In this document: piece after piece, positions 1-7,529 of the stretch | How positions within the stretch are numbered: position 1 is the first letter of the stretch | How the letters are laid out: each line of letters starts with the position of its first letter | Source of the DNA: an uncultured Mucispirillum sp. | GTDB lineage: Bacteria > Chrysiogenota > Deferribacteres > Deferribacterales > Mucispirillaceae | Direction: 5' to 3' | NCBI GenBank assembly: GCA_910586745.1 | Contig: CAJUJZ010000025.1 | Coordinates: forward strand, 1 to 22,206 | Length of the DNA: 22,206 nucleotides | Made by a program: the position numbers and the translations under genes | Notes under the pieces: generated by a model | Seen by the model: the letters and a program-made list of their open reading frames with translations, nothing else | Told to the model about the DNA's origin: nothing | Database searches by the model: none

Positions 1-2
1 CT

Positions 3-2222
3 TGCAACGGTGTGCACGGAAAAAACCGTCTTGCAAGCAATTCATTACTTGAAAGTCTTGTTTTTGCAAAGAGAGCGGCTGGGCATATGACAGAAAAATA
101 TCTACCGGTTTCTGATGATGAGGGTATTTTTCCGGATAAGCTAAAATATGTAAATTATGAGGGAGAATATAAAAATATTGTTCTTTCAGATATTCAGGAA
201 GGTAAATCATTAGAAATTGATGCCCTCCGTTCTGATAAATCAAAATTCCCTGTTGATATATCAATATCTAAAATAATGTGTCAGGGTAAACTTAGTATAT
301 TATATATATTAAGAGATGCATCACTTAGGAAGAAAAAAGAAAGAGAATTACAGGCAGCTCTTAAACGAGCAAAAGATGCAGAAAGGACAAAAAGTGAATT
401 TCTTTCAAATATGAGCCATGAAATTCGTAAACCTCTTAACGGTATTATGGGGTTTATTGATTTATTAAAAGAAACTAATCTTGATAATACTCAAAAAGAA
501 TATTTAAAAATTATTAATTCCAGTTCTGATGGATTATTCAGTATTATTAATGATATATTAGATTTTGCTAAAATTGAAAGCGGTAAAATGCAGCTGGAGT
601 CTATAGAATTTAATTCATGGAATGTATTTGAAGATTCTGTTGCAATATATGCTGCAAAAGCAATGGATAAAAATATTTTATTAATATGCTTATTCAGTAT
701 AGATATGCCTAAATATCTATTAGGTGATCCGCTTCGTATAAGGCAGGTAATAACTAACCTTATTTCTAATGCTGTTAAATTTACTGATGTAAAAGGCAGA
801 GTTATAGTAAGGGCAACAGTAGTTTCAAAAACAAGTGAAAAATGCAAAATTAGAATATCTGTTAAAGATAATGGTATAGGTATTACAAAAGACCAGCAGA
901 AAATTATTATGGATACATTTTTTCAGGCAGATACATCTGCTACTCGTCAGTATGGCAGCAGTGAATTAGGGCTTGCAATATCTAAAAGTTTAATTCAGTC
1001 TATGCATTCGTCATTAAATCTATACAGTGAATATGGAAAAGGCAGTGAGTTCTATTTTACATTAGAGCTGCCTTTGGCTGGTAAAAACGATATTCACACT
1101 AAAGTAGATTTTTCTAATACCCGCATTATGCTTTTAGGATGTGAAGAATACTGCCCTGCAATAGAACTTTATGAAGAATATATTAGAAATGTTAAGGTAG
1201 AAGTTCAATATACTACACATATAGATGATATACGCCCAGATAATATAAAAATAATAGGTATGAGTTATGATAATAATGAATATGACTTTATCAAAAAAGT
1301 AGTAAATGAATTTCCTGATAAATCTTTTATAATATTCAGTACTACATCTCTTGATAATAAAATATATGATTTAGGCAGTACAAATATTTATCCACTTGTT
1401 CCACCTATTAGTATGTCAAAACTTATATCTGTGTTATCTGATATACTTGGATACAATAAGTCATATTATGCTAATAGCAAAAAAAAGAAAAATTCATTTT
1501 TTACTGGCTCTGTTATGCTTGTAGATGACAATGATGTAAACAGCAGACTTTCAGAAATTCTGCTTAAAAATATGGGACTTAAAGTTGATATTGCAGAAAA
1601 CGGACAGGTAGCAGTTGATAAATATAAGAAAAATCAATATGATTTAATTTTTATGGATATATATATGCCTGTAAAAGATGGGCTTACTGCAACAAAAGAA
1701 ATTGTTGCTTATGAAAGAGAAATGGGATTTCGTCATGTTCCTATTGTTGCTCTTACTGCTAATGTTATTGAAGATGATACTGAAGAATATCTTTCTACAG
1801 GTATGGATGATTTTGTTGCAAAACCTATCGTAAAGAATAAACTGGAAGCAGTATTAAACAGATATTTAGGTAAAGAGCAGACATCGTTTAATGAAGATTT
1901 GACAAAAGGTGTGGCAGAATATATTAAATCTGATGACCATGAATTAATTGCTGCAGCAGTAAATGAATACTGCCAGATTTCATGGCATTATGTTCACACT
2001 CTTTTCTATGCAGTTAGTGAGTTTAATGAAGGTTCATCATTATATATTATTGATAAAATACTTGTTCTTTCAGAAAAATATCAATTCTCATCAGCTGTTA
2101 ATGTGCTTTATAAAATTAAGCAGAATATTGAAGATGGTATGAATGAGCATATTTTTGGATTAATTGATGAGTTAAAAGATGTAATATATAAAATAAAACA
2201 TTCTATCAGGCTGTTTAAATGA
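3..2222 (+). CDS. Hybrid sensor histidine kinase (PAS-HisKA-HATPase-REC), 5' partial
   Basis: The reading frame is open to the window edge, so the true start lies upstream; residues here are numbered from the GTG at 12. In order: tail of a PAS domain ending in a typical RDASLRKKKE linker (about 65-112), HisKA with the phospho-acceptor His136 in SHEIRKPLNG, HATPase with N-box Asn249 and G1 box DNGIGI (from 286), then a complete receiver (about 499-615) with the acidic pair 505-506, phospho-Asp549 and Lys604. Two motifs are unusual: the residue four after the His region's EIR is Lys where Thr or Asn is normal, and the G2 lid reads GSSELGLAI where GGTGLGLAI is expected. The last 100 or so residues look like an all-helical HPt-type domain, but I see no phosphorylatable His in the expected position. 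No membrane segment is visible in this part. The gene overlaps the HD-GYP gene by ATGA, so the two are probably co-translated and act in one c-di-GMP pathway (inference). Confidence 0.9.
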   Translation, partial: CNGVHGKNRLASNSLLESLVFAKRAAGHMTEKYLPVSDDEGIFPDKLKYVNYEGEYKNIVLSDIQEGKSLEIDALRSDKSKFPVDISISKIMCQGKLSILYILRDASLRKKKERELQAALKRAKDAERTKSEFLSNMSHEIRKPLNGIMGFIDLLKETNLDNTQKEYLKIINSSSDGLFSIINDILDFAKIESGKMQLESIEFNSWNVFEDSVAIYAAKAMDKNILLICLFSIDMPKYLLGDPLRIRQVITNLISNAVKFTDVKGRVIVRATVVSKTSEKCKIRISVKDNGIGITKDQQKIIMDTFFQADTSATRQYGSSELGLAISKSLIQSMHSSLNLYSEYGKGSEFYFTLELPLAGKNDIHTKVDFSNTRIMLLGCEEYCPAIELYEEYIRNVKVEVQYTTHIDDIRPDNIKIIGMSYDNNEYDFIKKVVNEFPDKSFIIFSTTSLDNKIYDLGSTNIYPLVPPISMSKLISVLSDILGYNKSYYANSKKKKNSFFTGSVMLVDDNDVNSRLSEILLKNMGLKVDIAENGQVAVDKYKKNQYDLIFMDIYMPVKDGLTATKEIVAYEREMGFRHVPIVALTANVIEDDTEEYLSTGMDDFVAKPIVKNKLEAVLNRYLGKEQTSFNEDLTKGVAEYIKSDDHELIAAAVNEYCQISWHYVHTLFYAVSEFNEGSSLYIIDKILVLSEKYQFSSAVNVLYKIKQNIEDGMNEHIFGLIDELKDVIYKIKHSIRLFK

Positions 2223-3265
2223 CGGATACAAGAAAGTTAAATCTTTTATATTATAATACATTTCTAAAATGCAGGGATATAGTAACAAATGCGGCAATAC
2301 CAATAGATATAAGTGTTTCATATGCTGATGATATTAATGAAGTGATGAAGCATATAATGAGCAGTAATAATACAGATATGCTTTTTATTGATTATGATGG
2401 TAGTGCTGCTGTTATAGATTTAGTTTCTGCAGTTCATAAGTATGATGAAGATTTGCTTATTTATTTTATAACAGATATTGACAACGATGAAGAAAAAATC
2501 AAAGCATATAATACTGGAGTAATAGATTATTTTATACTTCCGTTAAGTAGTCAGGTATTGCAGGCATTACTTAAAAATATGGCTTGTCTTCGCGGCTCAC
2601 GGCTTAAGCTGCATAATAAAACAAATATTTTGCAATATGAAGTGGAGCAGGCTGTAAGGACTGTTAAAGAAAGAGAGCTTGAATCACTGCTTTTGCTTGG
2701 CAGGGCATCAGAATATAAAGATAAAGATACTGCAAGCCATATTTTAAGAGTGGGTAAATATTCTGCCATGATTATGGAAAGTTTAGGCGGCAGTAATGAG
2801 GATAAAGAACTTATGCTTTATTCCGCCCCTTTACATGATGTAGGTAAAATTGGTATTGCTGATAATATCTTGAATAAATCATCAAAACTTACAGAAGAAG
2901 AATATAGTATTATGAAAACTCATACCACAAAAGGTTATGAGATACTTTCAGGCACGAAAAGTAAATATTTAGAAGCTTGTGCTATAATCGCTTTATCTCA
3001 CCATGAAAAATATGACGGAAGCGGATATCCTAATGGACTAAAAGGGGACAGTATTCCTTTATATGGCAGGATTGTTGCTGTTGCAGATGTATTTGATGCT
3101 TTAATTTCTCAAAGAGTATATAAAAATTCATGGACACTAGAACAGACTGTAGAATATCTAAAAAGCCAGTCTGGTATTCATTTTGACCCGATAATTGTTG
3201 AAAAATTTCTTGCAAAAATAGATGAAGCTGAAGATATTTTTAAAAGCCTTATGCCTGAAAAATAA
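2219..3265 (+). CDS. HD-GYP domain protein with degenerate receiver; probable c-di-GMP phosphodiesterase
   Basis: 348 residues. The N-terminal 120 or so residues have receiver-like alternation and an Asp at the end of strand 3 (LFIDYDGS), but the acidic pair of strand 1 is absent (LNLLYYNTF) and the conserved Lys-Pro of strand 5 is replaced (FILPLSS). It is therefore a receiver fold that probably does not follow normal Mg-dependent phosphorylation. A short helical linker (about 130-155) leads to a full HD-GYP domain (about 155-335) with HDVGKIGI (His206-Asp207) and HHEKYDGSGYP (261-271), the family's metal ligands and signature. Known family activity is hydrolysis of cyclic di-GMP. The start codon overlaps the stop of the hybrid kinase gene, so the kinase is the likely partner. 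The catalytic half looks intact; control by phosphorylation is doubtful. Confidence 0.92.
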   Translation: MTDTRKLNLLYYNTFLKCRDIVTNAAIPIDISVSYADDINEVMKHIMSSNNTDMLFIDYDGSAAVIDLVSAVHKYDEDLLIYFITDIDNDEEKIKAYNTGVIDYFILPLSSQVLQALLKNMACLRGSRLKLHNKTNILQYEVEQAVRTVKERELESLLLLGRASEYKDKDTASHILRVGKYSAMIMESLGGSNEDKELMLYSAPLHDVGKIGIADNILNKSSKLTEEEYSIMKTHTTKGYEILSGTKSKYLEACAIIALSHHEKYDGSGYPNGLKGDSIPLYGRIVAVADVFDALISQRVYKNSWTLEQTVEYLKSQSGIHFDPIIVEKFLAKIDEAEDIFKSLMPEK

Positions 3266-3568
3266 TATGTTTTAAGTGTATAATAGTAGTATATAAAAAA
3301 AGAATATGATTATTAACTTATTTCTTTTATTTTTTTATGCCATTTATCTTAAAAAACACAAGGGTTGGTATAGTATGGAATAGGTCTGATAATCACTAAA
3401 ATATAAAAGTATGAAGATGTATTCATATTTATTTCATACCATATATTGCAGTTATTATTAAGCACAGCCTTTAATACCTTATTTTCATAAGGCTTGTAGA
3501 TATATAAAAACAGGCTGATAAACTTTCATCTATCAGTCTGTTTATATAATATTTAATTTATAAAGTAT
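3266..3568. other. Intergenic region between convergent genes
   Basis: 303 bases between two convergent signalling genes, with no open frame of useful length. It holds the hairpin at 3508-3543 (listed separately), an A-run/T-run stretch at about 3294-3337 that could form a weak AT-only hairpin after the HD-GYP gene, and a short inverted repeat GTATGAA...TTCATAC around 3409-3440. I see no RNA gene here. Confidence 0.5.
3506..3543 (-). terminator. Intrinsic terminator of the multi-PAS kinase gene
   Basis: The arms AAACAGGCTGATA (3508-3520) and TATCAGTCTGTTT (3531-3543) pair with one G-T wobble around a 10-base loop. On the minus strand the stem is followed at once by a T-run (complement of the A-run at 3506-3510). 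It sits 25 bases after the minus-strand kinase stop. Plus-strand reads also meet T-rich sequence after the stem, so it may act in both directions for the HD-GYP gene. Confidence 0.65.
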
Positions 3569-5830
3569 CTACAGTCCATAATGAATAGGCAGGTTTAATA
3601 TTATTGATGCACCTTTTTTGCCATCTTCTCTATTTCTAATATGTAAAGTACCATTCATTTTTTTTATAATTATTTGAGACATATACATACCAATACCTGT
3701 GCCCTTTGAGCCTTTTGTAGTATAGTACATTTCAAATATTTTTCTTAAAGTTTCTTCACTAGGTCCTGTGCCGTTATCTGTAATTGTGATAATAATGCGT
3801 TTATCATTATGGTTATCCATTTTAATGTTAATTTGTCCTTTTAATTCAGGCTCAGTTTCTTTTCTTTGAACAATAGAATCTTTGCCATTGATAACAATAT
3901 TCATGATAACCTGTTTTAAATCATTAGTAAAACCAAAAACTTTTAAGTTTTCACACTGAGGCGGCATATCATATATAACTTCAATATTACTTTTTTTCAA
4001 AACAGGTGTTAAAAGAAGCATTATTGATTTAATAGCCTTACTGACTTTAAATGGCACGCTTACATCTTCTTGTTTGAAAAAGTTTTTAAAATTTTCCATA
4101 GTTTCAGACATAAACATTACATGATTCATAATGAACTGCATCATGTCCGTTAATTCTTTTTTATCAAATTCTTCATCTTCTTCTAAAATATCTTCAGTGT
4201 TTTGGGCAATAAGTCCAATAGCATTAAGTGGCTGTTTCCACTGGTGAGTGATAAAGCCAATCATTGTACCGATAGTTGCGAGTTTTTGATACTGTGCTAA
4301 TGTTACCATATTTGATTCAATAGTATTTTTTAAATCATCACTATATGACTGGATTAAGTTATTTGCCTCTTTTAAACATCTCTGTCTTTCAATTGTTTCT
4401 GTAATATTAGTAAAAGAAACTACATAAAATGTATTTGTTTCGTTTTCAATTAATGTAGATTTTAAGTTAAATATATTGTAGTTGCCTGTTTTATCATTCA
4501 TACCTACCATATATTCTATATTCTGGTTTTCAACAGGCAGTATAAACCAGTTATCTTTATTAGCACTTGTAATAAATGTATTATCATTACCATCTAAAAA
4601 TCTTGTAGAAATTTCGCCAATATTGTATATTGCTTCTTCTATAGAAGTGTAGCCAAAGAAATCTAAAAACAGCTTATTACATCTTGTAAGCATATGATTT
4701 TCATTAAAAACAGCAACCATATTTGGCTGAGTATCAAATATTTCTGATGTAAAATCTGCTTGTGTTTCCATAAGCCTTTCAACAGCAATATGGTCAGTTA
4801 AATCTCTAACAATATATACCATAGAGCGTTTGTTTAAATTATCAAAGGCTTGAACTTTTAATGCACCATTAAATTGAGTTTTATCTTTTCTAATACCAAC
4901 AAACCTTATAGAGCATCCTTTTACAGTAGATGCATTATCTATATATTGAGATGCATCTGGAATAATAAGAGAAAGCGGTTTACTAATTAATTCTTCTTTT
5001 TCATAACGCCATAAAGTGCATGCAGCATTATTAACATCTATTATTATTCCATTATTTACAATAAGCATACCGTCAGAAATAGAACGAGTTAAAAACTGAT
5101 AACGAAGAAAGTCTTCGCTTATTTGGTCTCTTTGGGTTTCTATTTCACCAAAAATATCTTTCATCATAAATATGACTTTATATTCTTTTTTATTATTATT
5201 TACTTCTTCTTTAATAATAGGTATAACTTCAAATATCATTATTTTATTAATATCTAAATCATACTGGTTGATTAAGAAAGTTTTAGTATATGGAATAGGT
5301 GAGTTTAAGTAGTTATTTATTAAGTGAGCACTTTCATGAAAAAGGCTTGCTATATACATATTTCTAATATGCTCAACAGGAATGCCGCATATTTTTAAAA
5401 AAGCATTATTCGCAGTATCAACCTTTTTAGAATAAAAATCAAATATAACACAAGGCTGAGGCATATTCACAAAAAAGTATTCTTCAGTAATTATGGCATC
5501 ATCAGGTTTATAATTATATTTGTTTTCTGGAATTATCGATATTATAGTAAAGTTAATAGATTTTCTGTATTCTTTTAATATATAGTATTTCATATCTTTA
5601 TATTTTGCATCTAATCTTTCAGAATGTCTGCTGTTAATAAAGCTGAAAACTTCATTTTCACTCATAGAAAAAAGGTTTTGCAGTGCATCAATCAAATTAG
5701 GAAAATCTTTTAATGTATTAATGTATGCATCATTATACCATATATTGCCTGTTTCGCCATTAATTATCACAGCAGGTATAGATGACTGATTAAGTAATTT
5801 AGCTATTGATGAGTTCATTATTATCTGCAT
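3569..5830 (-). CDS. Soluble multi-PAS sensor histidine kinase (HQWKQPL type)
   Basis: 753 residues with no clear signal peptide or membrane helix, so probably cytoplasmic. About four PAS-like modules precede the kinase core: roughly 15-105, 123-225, 245-355 (ending in IVRDLTDH) and 365-480 (ending in SFTNITETIERQ). A helical segment leads to the phospho-acceptor His529 in HQWKQPLNAIG, the variant H-box common in Campylobacterota and Deferribacterota kinases. The HATPase domain has an N-box with Asn/Asn/Asp (NDLKQVIMNIVINGKDS), G1 box DNGTGP, a YYTTKGSKGTGIGMY lid and an intact end. The ATG at 5830 has AAGGA six bases upstream; a second Met four codons in has poorer spacing. No response regulator gene lies beside it on this strand. 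The PAS domains suggest sensing of an internal signal such as redox state or a ligand, but no cofactor-binding residue is obvious. Confidence 0.9.
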   Translation of the reverse strand: MQIIMNSSIAKLLNQSSIPAVIINGETGNIWYNDAYINTLKDFPNLIDALQNLFSMSENEVFSFINSRHSERLDAKYKDMKYYILKEYRKSINFTIISIIPENKYNYKPDDAIITEEYFFVNMPQPCVIFDFYSKKVDTANNAFLKICGIPVEHIRNMYIASLFHESAHLINNYLNSPIPYTKTFLINQYDLDINKIMIFEVIPIIKEEVNNNKKEYKVIFMMKDIFGEIETQRDQISEDFLRYQFLTRSISDGMLIVNNGIIIDVNNAACTLWRYEKEELISKPLSLIIPDASQYIDNASTVKGCSIRFVGIRKDKTQFNGALKVQAFDNLNKRSMVYIVRDLTDHIAVERLMETQADFTSEIFDTQPNMVAVFNENHMLTRCNKLFLDFFGYTSIEEAIYNIGEISTRFLDGNDNTFITSANKDNWFILPVENQNIEYMVGMNDKTGNYNIFNLKSTLIENETNTFYVVSFTNITETIERQRCLKEANNLIQSYSDDLKNTIESNMVTLAQYQKLATIGTMIGFITHQWKQPLNAIGLIAQNTEDILEEDEEFDKKELTDMMQFIMNHVMFMSETMENFKNFFKQEDVSVPFKVSKAIKSIMLLLTPVLKKSNIEVIYDMPPQCENLKVFGFTNDLKQVIMNIVINGKDSIVQRKETEPELKGQINIKMDNHNDKRIIITITDNGTGPSEETLRKIFEMYYTTKGSKGTGIGMYMSQIIIKKMNGTLHIRNREDGKKGASIILNLPIHYGL

Positions 5831-5877
5831 GATACATCCTTGATATTAAGTTTAACAAATACATAATCTATAACATC

Positions 5878-5906
5878 ATTATATAACTTATTTAACTATA
5901 TGTCTA
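5878..5906 (-). promoter_or_regulatory. Sigma70-type promoter for the multi-PAS kinase
   Basis: Read on the minus strand: -35 TAGACA (5906-5901), a 17-base spacer, and -10 TATAAT (5883-5878). Transcription would start near 5871, leaving a leader of about 40 bases before the ATG at 5830. One mismatch from consensus in the -35 box, none in the -10, and ideal spacing. Confidence 0.6.
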
Positions 5907-5983
5907 ATATTTTTTATATAAAGTAAATAATTTTTAGTAAAAATAAACAGTAAAAATTTTTTTTAAAAAAGTAAAAAAAACTG

Positions 5984-6012
5984 TTGACAAGAATAAAAGG
6001 ATAATATATACA
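5984..6012 (+). promoter_or_regulatory. Sigma70-type promoter for tRNA-Pro
   Basis: A consensus TTGACA (5984-5989) is followed after 17 bases by TATACA (6007-6012), 13 bases before the first tRNA base. The upstream stretch is rich in A and T tracts, as is usual before stable RNA promoters. A CATAAT at 6011-6016 is an alternative -10 box but with a 21-base spacer. Confidence 0.65.
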
Positions 6013-6025
6013 TAATACTCTCAGG

Positions 6026-6097
6026 CGGGGCGTAGCGCAGGGGTAGCGCGCATGTCTTGGGAACATGATGTCGCAGGTTCAAATCCTGTCGCCCCGA
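6026..6097 (+). tRNA. tRNA-Pro (anticodon UGG)
   Basis: A full cloverleaf can be folded. The acceptor CGGGGCG (6026-6032) pairs with CGCCCCG (6090-6096), with A97 as discriminator. The D stem is GCGC/GCGC. The anticodon stem CATGT/ACATG encloses the loop CTTGGGA, giving anticodon TGG (6058-6060). The T stem is GCAGG/CCTGT around TTCAAAT. The C1-G72 pair with A73 is typical of bacterial proline tRNA. CCA is not encoded and would be added later. It has its own promoter and a strong terminator, so it is a stand-alone transcription unit. Confidence 0.97.
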
Positions 6098-6102
6098 TTT
6101 TT

Positions 6103-6129
6103 GGCTGCTTAATAAGCAGCCTTTTTTTT
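6103..6129 (+). terminator. Intrinsic terminator after tRNA-Pro
   Basis: A perfect 8-bp GC-rich stem GGCTGCTT/AAGCAGCC (6103-6110 and 6114-6121) with a 3-base loop is followed by eight T residues (6122-6129). This is a textbook Rho-independent terminator six bases after the tRNA. Confidence 0.92.
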
Positions 6130-6353
6130 ATTCATTTTTCATATATTTTTTAAGTCCATATTTAAATATTATCTTTCTTATTACTGTAACTTGTTTATAA
6201 TACTATATTTTATATTTTTGAAAAATTTTTTATTTTTTTAAAACTTTTATATAAGTATGCTGTCTATTAAACATAAGGCAGTAAGAAAAAATAAATAAAA
6301 AGCCTTATATATGATGTTTATGAGAAAAAGTTGTATTAACATTTGCTTTTAGT

Positions 6354-6599
6354 ATGGCAGCTTATGTAAAAACGGGTATGGGCAGAGCAGGTGCTCAACA
6401 TACAAGTGATGCAAATGTAGAAGAAACTAAAGCTTTAGTGCTGCAGCATGTTTCTAATATTAAAGGTGTAAAAGTTATTTCTGAATCAGAGGGACAAGGT
6501 AGCAGAGAAATCATGTATATAATTAATATATCTGATGATAATGGCAAAACTTATGAATACCATGTAAACTTGTGGGGTGAAGTTACCCTTTTTAGATAG
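6354..6599 (+). CDS. Small PepSY-like domain protein, possibly a frameshifted secreted paralogue
   Basis: 81 residues. From about residue 20 it is one copy of the roughly 60-residue domain that recurs in the next two genes: an acidic helix (EETKALVLQHVSN), KGVKVISES, then strands ending in YEYHVNLWGEVTLF, matching the FFFHVDPWGRV of the third gene. Unlike those genes it has no signal peptide, and no ribosome-binding site precedes the ATG at 6354. A separate ATG at 6320 opens MRK in another frame and stops at 6350. Removing one A from the A5 run at 6325-6329 would join the frames and give an N-terminus starting MRKVVLTFAFSMAAYVKTG, which resembles a signal peptide. The gene is therefore either a leaderless cytoplasmic variant or a recently broken secreted paralogue. 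Its function is unknown. Confidence 0.6.
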   Translation: MAAYVKTGMGRAGAQHTSDANVEETKALVLQHVSNIKGVKVISESEGQGSREIMYIINISDDNGKTYEYHVNLWGEVTLFR

Positions 6600-6607
6600 A
6601 ATATAAG

Positions 6608-6661
6608 CTGGCAGATATTTATAAGCATTTTATCCCTTAAATATTAATATTTATCTGCCAG
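6608..6661 (+). terminator. Inverted repeat after the first PepSY-like gene, possible terminator
   Basis: The arms CTGGCAGATA (6608-6617) and TATCTGCCAG (6652-6661) are perfect 10-mers separated by 34 AT-rich bases, followed by TTTATCATAATTTC. The T-run is weak and the loop long, so termination is uncertain. The arm shares GGCAGAT with the terminator at 7991-8022. Confidence 0.4.
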
Positions 6662-6757
6662 TTTATCATAATTTCTTATTAAAAATTTTTATAAATTTAT
6701 TATAAAGCAGAAATTTTAAAAAAAATGAACTTATTTTAAATTAAGTTGTCTACTTAT

Positions 6758-6787
6758 TTGAAAACAGCTGTATAAAAATATTATAGA
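6758..6787 (+). promoter_or_regulatory. Candidate promoter for the two-domain PepSY-like gene
   Basis: TTGAAA (6758-6763) lies 18 bases before TATAGA (6782-6787). An alternative pair is TTGTCT (6746-6751) with TATAAA (6771-6776), spacing 19. The sequence is AT-rich and neither pair is convincing, but the preceding inverted repeat and a 170-base gap make a promoter here likely. Confidence 0.3.
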
Positions 6788-6820
6788 TATAAAAATTAGG
6801 TACAAAAATGAGGTGATACC

Positions 6821-7450
6821 ATGAAAAAATTAATTTTAATATCATTTATTGTTTTAGCATTAGGCTCATTTGCTTATGCACAAATGGGTATGGGAGGATG
6901 CTGGCCTAACGGAACACAAGTTACATCATCAGCCCAGGCTGAAGATATAGTTAAAGGTGTTATTGCATCAAAAGATGGTTATGTAGTAACAGGTTCTGAA
7001 GAAATACAGCTTCACAGAGGCACAGGCTATAAAGTTGCTGTAAAAAATGCAGCAGGCAGCACAGAATATTATGTTGTAACTCCATTTGGCTTTACAAGAG
7101 GTCCTTTAACTGCTGAAGTAGCTGATAATTTCTGTAATACTGGCTGTGGTTATGGTTACGATTATAACATGGGACATGGCATGGGTCATGGTATGATGGG
7201 ACGCGGCTATGGTATGATGAATATCAGCCAGACATCAGTTACAACTACAGCTCAAGCAGAAGAAATTGTAAAACAAGCTATTGCTAACTTAAAAGGCTAT
7301 ACTATTACATCAACAGAAGAAATACAATTACGCAGAGGTATTGCATATAAAGTAAATGTTAAAGACAGTGCTGGTAATCAATTATACTATTTTGTTAACC
7401 AATTTGGCTTTGCAAGAGGCCCTTTAACTGATACAGCACAAAATAATTAA
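6821..7450 (+). CDS. Secreted protein with two PepSY-like repeats and a Gly/Met/His-rich linker
   Basis: 209 residues. The ATG follows GAGGTG at good spacing. Residues 1-20 are a signal peptide (MKK, hydrophobic core, cleavage after AYA before Gln21), so the protein is periplasmic or exported. Two tandem copies of one domain follow, at about 33-96 and 139-202; I count about 40 identities in 66 aligned positions, including Q-A-E, EEIQL, YKV and the FGF-x-RGPL end. The linker (105-133) has CNTGCGYGY and then repeated MGHGMGHGMMGRGYGMM, and MGMGG follows the cleavage site. Cys27, Cys105 and Cys109 are the only cysteines. Met/His/Cys-rich segments like these can bind copper or other soft metals, but that is inference. 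PepSY-like similarity is judged by eye from size and alpha-beta pattern. The family is unrecognised and its job unknown. Confidence 0.85.
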   Translation: MKKLILISFIVLALGSFAYAQMGMGGCWPNGTQVTSSAQAEDIVKGVIASKDGYVVTGSEEIQLHRGTGYKVAVKNAAGSTEYYVVTPFGFTRGPLTAEVADNFCNTGCGYGYDYNMGHGMGHGMMGRGYGMMNISQTSVTTTAQAEEIVKQAIANLKGYTITSTEEIQLRRGIAYKVNVKDSAGNQLYYFVNQFGFARGPLTDTAQNN

Positions 7451-7529
7451 AAATTTATTAAATTTATAGAACTCTATATTTATTTGTTAGAGAGTGGTAG
7501 ATAATTATGTAAGTTTTGAGAGGTATGTT

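Noticed and set aside
491..847. 118-codon open frame antisense to the hybrid kinase
   Set aside because: It mirrors the conserved HisKA-HATPase coding region and shows no independent protein features.
3400..3445. Inverted repeat GTATGAA...TTCATAC as a regulatory hairpin
   Set aside because: The arms are seven AT-rich bases in AT-rich DNA, so the repeat is expected by chance.
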